Below, in pieces: positions 33,505 to 42,058 of a stretch of DNA of 44,786 nucleotides. The notes beneath the pieces are model-generated. The model did no database searches, was not told the origin of the DNA, and saw nothing but the letters and a program-made list of their open reading frames with translations. The stretch's first letter is position 1. Every line of letters begins with the position of its first letter. The DNA lies in the NCBI GenBank assembly GCA_026710795.1, contig JAPOQK010000011.1, positions 1 through 44,786 of the forward strand, given 5' to 3'. Source of the stretch: Candidatus Poribacteria bacterium. GTDB taxonomy: Bacteria > Poribacteria > WGA-4E > WGA-3G. The translations under genes were made by a program, and so were the position numbers.

Positions 33505-34275
33505 ATGCAAACTGAAAGGAATTTGAATCTACTACTACCGAAAGGCACTATACAGTCTGAGACACTTGAAATGTTCCAACGGGCAGGTTACGAACTCAAC
33601 GGATACAAGTCTACTGACCGATCATATCGTGCAACATTTCAAAACGACAGTGAAGTCCAAATAAAAATATCACGTCCACAAGAGATACCTGTCTATGTGG
33701 GTATGGACGACTTCTACGATTTGGGTATTACTGGACAGGATTGGGTTGAAGAGACAGATGCAAATGTTGAGGAAATTTTGCCCTTAGACTACGGGTTCGT
33801 TAGTATTGTACTGGCAGTTCGAGAAGAACGAAAAGACATCAATAACTTCACAGATTTAGTGAACTTCGCGGATAGAAATATCCGTATTTCTACAGAATAT
33901 CTCAACATAGCAGAGAAATATATTCTTGAAATGACGGAAAACCGAATTGCACCAGCAATTTTAACACCGTGGAAACGTCTAAACACACTCGGCACTTACC
34001 AGTCACCAATTACGCTTATGCTATCATTCGGTGCAACAGAAGGAAAACCGCCTGAAGAAGCAGATGCTATCATTGACAATTGTAGTTCAGCACGTACACT
34101 GAAGGCAAACTATCTTAAGATAGTCGAAGTGCTACGTGAATCTGAATCCACACTCATTGCAAACCCGAAGTCACTAAAAGACCCATGGAAACGTGAAAAG
34201 ATTGACGAACTGAAGAAGACATTATCAAAAGGTTTGCGGAGACGACGGAGTCAAACACTTCCCGGTCATATATAA
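33505..34275 (+). CDS. hisG: ATP phosphoribosyltransferase, short-form catalytic subunit
   Basis: First step of histidine synthesis: ATP plus PRPP gives phosphoribosyl-ATP. 256 residues; LLLPKGTIQSETLEMFQRAGY at the start, YVGMDDFYDLGITGQDWVEE, and the PRPP-binding type segment EADAIIDNCSSARTLKANYLKIVE, then DPWKREKI. It is longer than usual short-form HisG (about 205-215) but lacks the long-form regulatory domain, in line with HisZ next to it. A GAGGAAAA ribosome site lies 9 bases before the ATG. It sits 54 bases after hisZ and 12 before hisS. Confidence 0.88.
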   Translation: MQTERNLNLLLPKGTIQSETLEMFQRAGYELNGYKSTDRSYRATFQNDSEVQIKISRPQEIPVYVGMDDFYDLGITGQDWVEETDANVEEILPLDYGFVSIVLAVREERKDINNFTDLVNFADRNIRISTEYLNIAEKYILEMTENRIAPAILTPWKRLNTLGTYQSPITLMLSFGATEGKPPEEADAIIDNCSSARTLKANYLKIVEVLRESESTLIANPKSLKDPWKREKIDELKKTLSKGLRRRRSQTLPGHI

Positions 34276-34287
34276 GGAGCAAATATA

Positions 34288-35628
34288 ATGGCAACCTTTA
34301 TAAAACCGCGTGTCCCGCGCGGTATGAGAGACATCCTACCGGAACAGATGATACGCAGACAATATGTTATAAATGTTATACGTGATGTCTTTGAAGAATT
34401 TGGATTTGAACCGCTGCAGACTCCCGCGCTTGAATTGTCTGAAGTACTAACTGGAAAGTATGGTCCGGATGCTGAAAAACTTATCTACCAAGCAGGACAT
34501 ACGGGTGGAAAAGAAGACATCTCAATGCGATATGATCTTTCTGTTCCACTTTGCCGTGTGATTGCGATGTATCCTCAGCTTCCAAAACCGTTCAAGCGAT
34601 ACCAAATTGATCCAGTATGGCGTGCAGAACGACCACAAAAGGGACGTTACCGACAATTCTTTCAGTGTGATGCGGATACCGTCGGCAGCGATAGCATGTT
34701 AGCAGACGCTGAGAATGTCAATCTTATCTATCAAGTGTTGTCTCGACTCGGCTTCAAACAATTCGAGATCAATATCAACGATAGAAAACTAATCACGGGA
34801 ATCGGTCAGTTCGCAGGTGTACCTACCGAACAACTTGGCGGTCTCTATCGTTCTATTGACAAGTTGGATAAAATTGGGTTAGACGGGGTCACAGCAGAAT
34901 TGCGGGAAAATGAGATACCGGAAGATGTTATTGAAAAGTTGCTCGCACTCCTACAGGTTGAAGGTGATGCACTAACTGTGCTCAATGAAATGAAACAACA
35001 ACTTGGAGACTTCGAAACTGCAAGTGAAGGCATTGCTGACTTGGAAGAATTAATCGGTTATCTAACAACACTCGGTGTTCCTGAAGAATGCTACAGAGTC
35101 AACGTGGCTATGGTGCGTGGCTTGGAATATTACACCGGACCGATCTATGAAACGGTCGTTGAAGAACCGAAGATTGGCAGCATCACTGGTGGCGGTAGAT
35201 ATGATGAACTCATCGGAAGTTTTAGTAAACAGAGTTTCCCCGCTACAGGCACAAGCTTCGGTATTGAACGGATAATTGACGTGATGGAAGAATTCAATAT
35301 GTTTCCTACCACTGTCGGAAAAACGGTGACGCAAGTTTTAATGACCGTGTTTGATGATGACCTGATGGAAGAATCTCTTAAACTGGCAACAACGTTAAGA
35401 CAAGGCGGTCTACGAACTGAGGTATATTTCCGTCCGGGTAAGATAAGCACACAGATGAAATATGCAGACGCAAAAGGCATTCCTTACGCTGTCATCCTCG
35501 GATCAGATGAGTTGGCTTCTGGCACCGCTGCTGTCCGAGATTTAGCAACCAGAGAACAAGAGAATGTCCCGTTGGACAAAATCGTAGATCATATAAATCA
35601 AAGACTCGATAATGATGAAATTAAATAA
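34288..35628 (+). CDS. hisS: Histidyl-tRNA synthetase
   Basis: 446 residues, class IIa synthetase charging tRNA-His. Motif 2 region DPVWRAERPQKGRYRQFFQ, HisA-type motif MVRGLEYYTGPIYE, GGGRYDELIGSF, and motif 3 TSFGIERII with its arginine are all present, unlike HisZ. The C-terminal anticodon-binding domain is at about 350-440. A GGAG ribosome site precedes the ATG. The sequence resembles the branch of HisRS shared with eukaryotes and archaea rather than the E. coli type (impression from motifs). The last 17 bases overlap the next gene. Confidence 0.95.
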   Translation: MATFIKPRVPRGMRDILPEQMIRRQYVINVIRDVFEEFGFEPLQTPALELSEVLTGKYGPDAEKLIYQAGHTGGKEDISMRYDLSVPLCRVIAMYPQLPKPFKRYQIDPVWRAERPQKGRYRQFFQCDADTVGSDSMLADAENVNLIYQVLSRLGFKQFEININDRKLITGIGQFAGVPTEQLGGLYRSIDKLDKIGLDGVTAELRENEIPEDVIEKLLALLQVEGDALTVLNEMKQQLGDFETASEGIADLEELIGYLTTLGVPEECYRVNVAMVRGLEYYTGPIYETVVEEPKIGSITGGGRYDELIGSFSKQSFPATGTSFGIERIIDVMEEFNMFPTTVGKTVTQVLMTVFDDDLMEESLKLATTLRQGGLRTEVYFRPGKISTQMKYADAKGIPYAVILGSDELASGTAAVRDLATREQENVPLDKIVDHINQRLDNDEIK

Positions 35629-36787
35629 CCGTTCACGTCTACTCTGGAGCATTCTTGTACTCGGGTTGATTGTACAGGTGGTGCAGCTGACGTTTATAGG
35701 GTGCAGCCACATCTCACCATACTACCATCCCAACATTTCCGACAATGAGAAACAGGACATTGCAACAGAAAACCCACTCCACTACCGCATATTACTGCTT
35801 GGTGATGGAGGACAACCGACACAGGATGAACCTGTGCTAAAAACCTTACAAGCATGGGCAGAAAAAGCACCTGAGAAAACCACCATCATTTTTTTGGGAG
35901 ATAATATGTATCCCGATGGTATGACAGAAGAGAAGAAGCACGAAGCACCATTCCGTCTCGGTCCACAACTTGAGGTCGTCAAATCTGCTGATACACACGG
36001 TTTGTTTATCCCCGGAAACCATGATTGGACAAATGGCAAAGAAGAAGGATATCGTGCGCTTCTCGCTCAAGAGCAATATATCAATGACAACCTAACATAT
36101 GAGCCAAAATTTCTTCCGAAGGGTGGTTCTCCGGGACCGGTTATGTTAGAACTCCCTAAGCCTAATCCAGTTGTGCGGTTAATAGTATTGGATACGCAGT
36201 GGTGGCTACATCAACATGAAAAACCTGAAAAAGAAACGGAAGCAATTATTGAGGAACTGAAAAACTTCTTAGATACCGAATTACCTGTCCTCGTAGTTGG
36301 TCACCATCCTTTGCAAAGCTATGGAATACATGGCGGTTTCTATGAATGGAAGGCACACCTCTTTCCGGGCAGAGTCGCAAAAGAGTGGTTGTGGGTGCCT
36401 GTTCCAATTGTTGGGTCTCTGTATCCGTTGATTCGGTGGTATATGGTGAAATCGGATCAGGATATGAGTGGTTCGCTCAATAGATATATGGTGTCACATC
36501 TTAACGATGCCTTATCTATGTCGAAAAAGTCCTCTTTGTTGATCTACGCTTCCGGACATGAACATTCCTTACAGGTTCTAAAAGGGGATGTTACGGATTA
36601 CCTACTTGTAAGTGGACTTGCCTCCAGTGAGAAAGCAACTGAAGTAAGTCATGGAGACAATACACTATTTGCACATCAGCACACAGGTTTTATGGCGATT
36701 GATTTTCTCACTGATGGTAGGGTACTGCTCCGTGTGATTGAACCTGCTGAAAAAGAGGTTCTATTGCACCTTTGGTTGCAGAGATAA
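35612..36787 (+). CDS. Calcineurin-like metallophosphoesterase, envelope-anchored
   Basis: 391 residues. N-terminal hydrophobic segment (about 9-29) ending FIGC, a plausible lipobox. Metallophosphoesterase motifs: LLGDGGQ (metal), FLGDNMYPDGM, PGNHDW, VVGHHPLQSYG and SGHEHSLQ, i.e. the full five-motif set. A second hydrophobic section (LWVPVPIVGSLYPLIRWYMV) occurs near 265-285. It overlaps the hisS 3' end by 17 bases, so it is cotranscribed, though a role in histidine metabolism is not evident. A start at 35615 is equally possible. Confidence 0.85.
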   Translation: MMKLNNRSRLLWSILVLGLIVQVVQLTFIGCSHISPYYHPNISDNEKQDIATENPLHYRILLLGDGGQPTQDEPVLKTLQAWAEKAPEKTTIIFLGDNMYPDGMTEEKKHEAPFRLGPQLEVVKSADTHGLFIPGNHDWTNGKEEGYRALLAQEQYINDNLTYEPKFLPKGGSPGPVMLELPKPNPVVRLIVLDTQWWLHQHEKPEKETEAIIEELKNFLDTELPVLVVGHHPLQSYGIHGGFYEWKAHLFPGRVAKEWLWVPVPIVGSLYPLIRWYMVKSDQDMSGSLNRYMVSHLNDALSMSKKSSLLIYASGHEHSLQVLKGDVTDYLLVSGLASSEKATEVSHGDNTLFAHQHTGFMAIDFLTDGRVLLRVIEPAEKEVLLHLWLQR

Positions 36788-36898
36788 CACCTCCTTGCTG
36801 TAGAACGAATTCGTAAGGTTTTTGCTTAAACTTTTCAGGTATTTCATAGTCTAAATGGAAAATTGACATTTAAAATCATTGGATAGAGGTTACTTAGT

Positions 36899-37672
36899 AT
36901 GCTTACACAAAAACAGAAGTTAGAATTTTATGAAAATGGTTTTATCAAGGTTCCCGGAGTTGTGCCGAAACTGATGATAGATACTGCTCGGAAAATGATC
37001 AATCATTCCATCGGTAATGTAGGTCTGCATGATGCCGACTTGGAGAAGTTTCGGGCACAATCCTATTGCAACGAACTGCGGAACAATCCGCAGATAGTCG
37101 ATATTTTCAGTAAGACACCTATCCAAAACATTGCTGAATCGATGTTAGGTGAAGGTAACGTTCAAGTACCCAATTCCGCACAGATTGCACTTCGGTTTCC
37201 GATGCCGTTACAGCGCGATGCGAAAGAACCGCGAGGACATCTTGATGGATTAGGCAATGGCACAAACGGTATGGAAAAAGGTGTATATCGTCGCGGGTTT
37301 ACGGCATTAGCAGTTGTTTATCTGGCAGATGTACCTGAACCCTATAGCGGTAACTTCACGGTGTGGCCTAAAACACACAGTTTTTTCGCGGACTATTTTG
37401 AGAAAGAAGGTCACGAGGTTTTAGCGAATGGTATGCCACGTCCAGATCTCCCGGAAGGACCTACACAAATTGTTGGTAAAGCTGGCGATGTTGTGCTGAC
37501 ACATCATCAGGTAGTACACTCTGCAGCACCGAATGCGTCTGCTGATATACGTTATGCTGTGATTTTCCGTCTGCGTCATGTTGATATTAAAGAAAATGGC
37601 TATGACAGTTATACCGATATTTGGCGTGAATGGACTGGCATACAAAAGGCAGTAGAGGCTGCAAACGAATAA
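36899..37672 (+). CDS. Phytanoyl-CoA dioxygenase (PhyH) family protein
   Basis: 257 residues. Iron ligands H114-x-D116 (RGHLDGLG) and H207 (VVHSAAP), R218 for 2-oxoglutarate. YSGNFTVWPKTHSFF replaces the usual CPGSH segment, a variation within the family. An AGAGG site lies 10 bases before the ATG. It stands alone, 111 bases after the metallophosphoesterase gene. Substrate unknown. Confidence 0.85.
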   Translation: MLTQKQKLEFYENGFIKVPGVVPKLMIDTARKMINHSIGNVGLHDADLEKFRAQSYCNELRNNPQIVDIFSKTPIQNIAESMLGEGNVQVPNSAQIALRFPMPLQRDAKEPRGHLDGLGNGTNGMEKGVYRRGFTALAVVYLADVPEPYSGNFTVWPKTHSFFADYFEKEGHEVLANGMPRPDLPEGPTQIVGKAGDVVLTHHQVVHSAAPNASADIRYAVIFRLRHVDIKENGYDSYTDIWREWTGIQKAVEAANE

Positions 37673-37749
37673 TTTGGTTGCAGTCCATATTCCTTGCCAT
37701 TGGTATACGGCACACGGCATGTGCCTACTACTATGCATGGTGTACCGTT

Positions 37750-38571
37750 CTATTCAGTGTTCTTTATTTCCCCCCATGTAATGCTCAGTTTGTTTACTGG
37801 TTCGACTGCAAACGGATCACCATTGGATTTATAGAGGTTTTCCACCTCCTCTTTAGAAAGTGCTCTGTGGAACATAAGGAATTCATCCATCAACCCTTTG
37901 AATGTCCATGTAGGACTTGCGTTCCCATTAAATGCTGGTGCTTCAGAACCAACTCCGATGAATCCGTATCGTTGCGCTTTCGGTCCAATCATTTTATTAT
38001 TAGTTGCTGTGGCTTGTTCCACATCTATTCTTCCATCAACATAGATCCGTTTTATATCTCCGTCAAAAGTAACAGCGACATGATGCCATTCGCCATCTGA
38101 TACTTTGATATCACCGTGCCAATCTTCTATTGGACAACAGATGTCAAATGCGACGAAGTCAAATTGTTCAATAGCAGCGTCTCCTACTGCAAAGCGGAAG
38201 TAGTCACTTCGATCCCAAGACGCTATCATACCCCTATCTGATGTCTTAACCCAAACAGCCATGCTGAGTGCCGGTATGCCTTCGGTGTAATTGAGATCAC
38301 GTACTGCTATATATTCAGTTGCTCCACCAGGAAATTGCATACATTCGTTAAATTTACCCTCATCCACGATTTTGAGATTGTTGCCATGGATGAAGCCATC
38401 ATACTCATTACCGGATCCATCCAAGATATCATCACCCTTAAGTGAAGCTTCGTCAAAACTATAATAGATCACCAGTTCATCATCACTTATGCCACGCGCT
38501 TTCACTGTCAACGCTGGTACTGTTAGAATTAGTATTAGCGTCAATAGTTTTATTTTTAGTGCGGTTTTCAT
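37750..38571 (-). CDS. Exported LamG (concanavalin A-like) domain protein, copy 1
   Basis: 273 residues. Signal peptide (1-25, LLTLILILTVPALTVKA). Then a LamG/laminin-G-like beta-sandwich: VIYYSFDEASLKGDDILDGSGNEYDG, EYIAVRDL, AVWVKTSDRGMIASWDRSDYFRFA, GEWHHVAVTFDGDIKRIYVDG, and WTFKGLMDEFLMFHRALSKEEVENLY. Predicted to bind glycans or be a structural extracellular protein. A GGAGACAT ribosome site supports the ATG. It is a clear paralogue of the gene at 39079, sharing the C-terminal NKLSITWGEIKNT. Confidence 0.85.
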   Translation of the reverse strand: MKTALKIKLLTLILILTVPALTVKARGISDDELVIYYSFDEASLKGDDILDGSGNEYDGFIHGNNLKIVDEGKFNECMQFPGGATEYIAVRDLNYTEGIPALSMAVWVKTSDRGMIASWDRSDYFRFAVGDAAIEQFDFVAFDICCPIEDWHGDIKVSDGEWHHVAVTFDGDIKRIYVDGRIDVEQATATNNKMIGPKAQRYGFIGVGSEAPAFNGNASPTWTFKGLMDEFLMFHRALSKEEVENLYKSNGDPFAVEPVNKLSITWGEIKNTE

Positions 38572-38845
38572 TTTATGTCTCCTTAGTAATTAACACCATT
38601 TCTGGTGCATTGGCTAAGTGTCTTAGGTTGAAATTAACTACACCAATCATTTTACGTGTGATAGTATTTGAATGTAAAGTCAGTTTTTAGTTTTATGTAT
38701 TTGCAGTTGAATCCTATTGTTAAAAGTTTATCTTGTAGCGTTTCAAGTTGGGTTTCGTCTCTCAACCCAACCTACGTTTTACTGTTACATTTAAAAAGGT
38801 CGCTCCTACAGAATGTAACATATCGGAGGTCGCTTCCGCAGAATG

Positions 38846-39004
38846 TAATACCATTTCTAATAAATAAAGTGTCATTTGCTGAGGACTACTTGTAGGAGCG
38901 ATCTCTTGGTCGCGACCGGGAGGTCGCTCCTACAGAAGAAAGATTTCCAATCAATAACAATGGTTGAATCCAGTAATGGGACAATAAATATTAGAATTGG
39001 TATA
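38846..39004. repeat. MITE-like element, family B, copy 2
   Basis: Ends TAATACCATTTCTAATA (38846-38862) and the inverted TATTAGAATTGGTATA (38988-39004). The inside carries TGAGGACTACTTGTAGGAGC, an AGGTCGCTCCTACAGAAGAA segment pairing with it, and CAATAACAATGGTTGAATCC. The copy at 41839-42058 shares these with a few differences plus an insertion of about 60 bases. No reading frame. It fills the gap between the two LamG genes together with family D copies at about 38823 and 39009. Confidence 0.75.
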
Positions 39005-39008
39005 ACAT

Positions 39009-39039
39009 GTCGGAGGTCGCTTCGCTCGCTCCGACCTAC
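39009..39039 (+). repeat. Dispersed repeat family D
   Basis: GTCGGAGGTCGCTTCGCTCG then CTCCGACCTAC. Same 31-base unit as 44664-44694 (identical) and 13449-13479 (inverted, one difference). Confidence 0.75.
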
Positions 39040-39078
39040 GAAGACTAAACACCCTAATGTATGTTATCTCTGGTTTTG

Positions 39079-39897
39079 TTATTTTGTATTTTTTATTTCT
39101 CCCCATGTAATGCTAAGTTTGTTCACAGGTTCAACTGCAAACGGATTTCCTACAGCATTGGCAAGTAGCATCACTTCCTCTTCAGAAAGTGCTCTGTGGA
39201 ACATAATGAATTCGTCTATTAGTCCTTTGTAGGGCCATGTAGTGGGTCCAGGCTGTCCACCAAACTCGGGTGCTTCAGAACCGACTCCGATGAATCCGAA
39301 TCTCGGTTCTTTTGGTCCGATAGCTTGTTGTAATGGGACTGCTTCCACATCCAATTCACCGTCAACATATATTCGCTTTGCTTCAGCACTGAAGGTCACT
39401 ACGACATGATGCCATACGTCATCAGTGACTTCTATCTCTCCGTGCCAATCACTCAATGGTTGACAACATATATCAAAAGCGACGAAGGTTGTGTTTCCGA
39501 GTTGGTCATCTCCCGCGCCAAAACGGAAGAATTCACTACGATCCCAGGAAGCAATTATCCCTCTTTGTGCTGTTTTAATCCATACAGAGATGCTAAGTTC
39601 TGGTATTGCTTCATTATAGAGTAGGTTCCGAACGGCAATATATTCCGCTGCTGCACCCGGTAATTCAATACATTCATTCACTTTTCCTTCCACGATATTT
39701 AGATTTTCTCCGTGGAGAAAACCGTGATATTCGTTACCAGATTCATCTAAGACATCCGTTTCAGACTGCGAGTCTGCATCAAAACTGTAGTAGATGACAA
39801 GATCCGTTGCGTCAAAGTTCTTTGCATCAGAACTCAAAGGCAATATTATTAGTATAAGACACAACGTGAAAACCAATAATATAATATTTGTGTTCAT
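39079..39897 (-). CDS. Exported LamG domain protein, copy 2
   Basis: 272 residues from the ATG at 39897 (GAGGAA 7 bases upstream); a TTG at 39912 in frame is not needed. Signal peptide 1-25 (LLVFTLCLILIILPLSSDA), then a LamG sandwich aligned with copy 1 along its length: SVWIKTAQRGIIASWDRSEF, VWHHVVVTFSAEAKRIYVDG and the shared ending NPFAVEPVNKLSITWGEIKN. Divergence is moderate throughout. Presumably a second surface or periplasmic glycan-binding protein made by local duplication. Confidence 0.85.
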   Translation of the reverse strand: MNTNIILLVFTLCLILIILPLSSDAKNFDATDLVIYYSFDADSQSETDVLDESGNEYHGFLHGENLNIVEGKVNECIELPGAAAEYIAVRNLLYNEAIPELSISVWIKTAQRGIIASWDRSEFFRFGAGDDQLGNTTFVAFDICCQPLSDWHGEIEVTDDVWHHVVVTFSAEAKRIYVDGELDVEAVPLQQAIGPKEPRFGFIGVGSEAPEFGGQPGPTTWPYKGLIDEFIMFHRALSEEEVMLLANAVGNPFAVEPVNKLSITWGEIKNTK

Positions 39898-39951
39898 TAT
39901 GTTGTTCCTCAAATTATAGGTGCGCTTATAGCGTGTATGGGTTATGTGGGA

Positions 39952-40785
39952 TTATGAATATCCGCCTATCCCTAATAACATCCGTTCTTCCATATCTGCA
40001 TCTTTTAGGTATTCTTTTGTTAGACCATCTTCAGGAGGTTCTCCACCGTGGGGTGATCTTCGTAACCATGTTGGTGTATACCCGAGAATTAACATTCTCC
40101 GTTTTGAATGGAGTGTTGGAAGTGCTCGGTGCCAGAGATTGCCATGGATAAGTACTGCGCCTCCAGCTTTGACCCGAAGTTCAACTTCTCCATCTAAAGG
40201 TTCATAGGTGCTTGGTGTTGCTTTGTCTAACCAGTCGTGAGAACCGGGGACAACAACCACACCACCCGTATCATCGTTTAGGTCATCAAGATAAATAAAA
40301 CAATCAACACAGTGCGGTCGTGAAAACCACGTAGGTATCGGGTTAGAGACAACACGCATGTGTTGATGCCACGGTGTTTGGTGTTGTCTATCATCACCTG
40401 GATATGTGATTCGCGCGCTCAATCCGCGTAGGTGTACAAGCGGTCCCAGCATTGCTCGAACAATTGATAAAATTGGTTGAAATTTCAGGAGTTCAAGGAA
40501 TACTTCGTCTTTATCCATAAGATGGCGCGGAATAAAACCCCAGCCACGTTTTGAGGCAATAGCGTTATCTCTACCTTCCGATTCTCGTTTTTCCAATCTG
40601 TCAAGTGCGTGTCTTAGCTTCTCCAGTGATTCTCCCTGAAAGAGTTCATCTCGAATGAGATAACCTGTTTCAGCGAATGTTTGTAACTCTTCTGGAGTGG
40701 CATGCACATCTATGTCCCAGTATTGTCCAGTTTCACCGGGATGGAAGACATTCAAGACTTCGTAATGTAATGTGTGATGTTTCAT
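39952..40785 (-). CDS. PhyH-family protein with an altered iron triad (HxH...H)
   Basis: About 277 residues from the ATG at 40785; an in-frame GTG at 40794 is possible. The general fold is PhyH (GGVVVVPGSHDWL, VLIHGNLWHRALP with H219, R229/230), but the expected H-x-D is H140-Q-H142 (TPWHQHMRV). The aspartate is therefore replaced by histidine. This may still bind iron with a different triad, or another metal. No clear ribosome site. It is upstream of no close neighbour; 155 bases separate it from the next PhyH gene. Confidence 0.8.
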   Translation of the reverse strand: MKHHTLHYEVLNVFHPGETGQYWDIDVHATPEELQTFAETGYLIRDELFQGESLEKLRHALDRLEKRESEGRDNAIASKRGWGFIPRHLMDKDEVFLELLKFQPILSIVRAMLGPLVHLRGLSARITYPGDDRQHQTPWHQHMRVVSNPIPTWFSRPHCVDCFIYLDDLNDDTGGVVVVPGSHDWLDKATPSTYEPLDGEVELRVKAGGAVLIHGNLWHRALPTLHSKRRMLILGYTPTWLRRSPHGGEPPEDGLTKEYLKDADMEERMLLGIGGYS

Positions 40786-40805
40786 AATTGTCACGGTGTA
40801 TTTTT

Positions 40806-40905
40806 ACACCTTTCGCCCCGCTGGGGCTTATATTGGTCAGGTCGATGTTTGCTATACACCTTTCGCCCCGCTGGGGCTTATATTGGTCAGGTCCGTGTTT
40901 GCTAT
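40806..40905 (+). repeat. Tandem 50-base repeat, family C
   Basis: Two 50-base units (40806-40855 and 40856-40905) that begin ACACCTTTCGCCCCGCTGGG and end in TGTTTGCTAT differ at two positions. Each has a CCCCGCTGGGG palindrome. A third ACACA follows. The core matches the inverted CTATACACC copies at 31298-31418 and a fragment at about 44229-44251. Confidence 0.85.
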
Positions 40906-40939
40906 ACACATTATAAGTTAGATTCGTTCAGACAATCCA

Positions 40940-41728
40940 TTACCTTTTTAACAATGATCCTGGGATGCGCGAACCGCGGTAGTTACCGTTGGCATCACGG
41001 TTGGCGATTAATTCAGGAATTTCATCGTCCCAATAGTCTGGAACGGTGTTGGGTCTGCTGTGCCATGCGAGGATCAAAGTTCGTCTTGTATCGGTATGAT
41101 TTTGATGTGCAGAATGTAAAACCCGTGCATCTGCCATTACTAATGAACCTGCTTTTGCACATACATTCACTTGATCCGGATGATCACTGAACATGTGTGG
41201 GTGATCCTCATCAATAAACCGTGCGCCTTGTTCATGCGCGGGTACAAGTATGTCGTGCAGATCAATACGTTTGTGATGTGTTCCGGGGATAATCCTTAAG
41301 CACCCGTTTTCAGGTGTCGTATCAGTAAGATAATAGTTAAGGAAAATTGTTTGTGGCCATGGCGTACAACTAAGCGGGTCATTCCACCTCATCCAATCCT
41401 GATGCCAATAGAGCGGAGGTCCGCCTGCCTCTTTGGTTAAGATAATTATACCTCCGGATGCACCGAAATCTCCAAAACCGAGTTGTTCCAGTGCGTCCCG
41501 TGAAGGTTGCCATTCCAGCAATTTCTTGATGGATGGGTTATCATCACCACGGACGTTGACGTGTTGTCCTTGATATACCATTTCGTCAGGTTCTACGTGT
41601 CCAGCGATGAGTCGTTCGGATTCATCGTGCAATTCTTGTAAGAATTCGTCTGTCAAAATATCGTCTACAATGCAGAAGCCATCTCGTAGCATCTGATTTC
41701 GTTTTTCTAAGGCAACTTCAGGTGTCAT
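40940..41728 (-). CDS. Phytanoyl-CoA dioxygenase (PhyH) family protein
   Basis: 262 residues. H109-x-D111 (YWHQDWMRW) and H205 (VLHSAHQNH) form the iron triad, with R215/216 for 2-oxoglutarate (TRRTLILAWH). NGCLRIIPGTHHKRI is the typical segment. A GAGGAG site lies 11 bases before the ATG. On the same strand as the HxH variant gene, with the tandem repeat between them, so a shared transcript is uncertain. Confidence 0.87.
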   Translation of the reverse strand: MTPEVALEKRNQMLRDGFCIVDDILTDEFLQELHDESERLIAGHVEPDEMVYQGQHVNVRGDDNPSIKKLLEWQPSRDALEQLGFGDFGASGGIIILTKEAGGPPLYWHQDWMRWNDPLSCTPWPQTIFLNYYLTDTTPENGCLRIIPGTHHKRIDLHDILVPAHEQGARFIDEDHPHMFSDHPDQVNVCAKAGSLVMADARVLHSAHQNHTDTRRTLILAWHSRPNTVPDYWDDEIPELIANRDANGNYRGSRIPGSLLKR

Positions 41729-41838
41729 CCTATTCTATGCTCCTCTATTTTGAAATTTTACTAATTTTACACGTAATTATGTGATATTTCAACCATTAAT
41801 GCAAAAGAACAGGTTATTTTCTAATGAATCATGCTTAT

Positions 41839-42058
41839 ATAATACCATTTCTAAAAAATAAAGTATCATTTGCTGAGGACTACTTGTAGGAGCGACCCGG
41901 TGAATGCCTTTGGCAGAATACGCGTTTGGTATTCTGCATGATTCATACCGTTGATTTCCTGATCGCGACCGGGAGGTCGCTCCTACAGAAGAAAAATTTC
42001 CAATCAATAACAATGGTTGAATCCAGTAATGGAACAATAAATATTAGAATTGGTATTA
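41839..42058. repeat. MITE-like element, family B, copy 3, at a gene end
   Basis: Left end near 41839 (TAATACCATTTCTAA) and inverted right end TATTAGAATTGGTATTA at 42042-42058. The interior equals copy 2 with an insertion of about 60 bases at 41900-41966 that contains a CAGAATACGCGTTTGGTATTCTG-type hairpin. The right end supplies the TAA stop of the WD40 gene (42056-42058). Confidence 0.8.

Noticed and set aside
37630..38100. 156-residue open frame antisense to the first LamG gene
   Set aside because: Cys/His/Phe-rich composition and full overlap with a well-supported gene; no start signals.
40806..40905. CRISPR array
   Set aside because: The two 50-base units are directly adjacent without spacers, and no cas gene is present.
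40774..41190. 138-residue open frame across the tandem repeat
   Set aside because: It is made largely of the translated 50-base repeats (LSPRWGLYWSG, FRPAGAYIGQV) and antisense to the PhyH gene.
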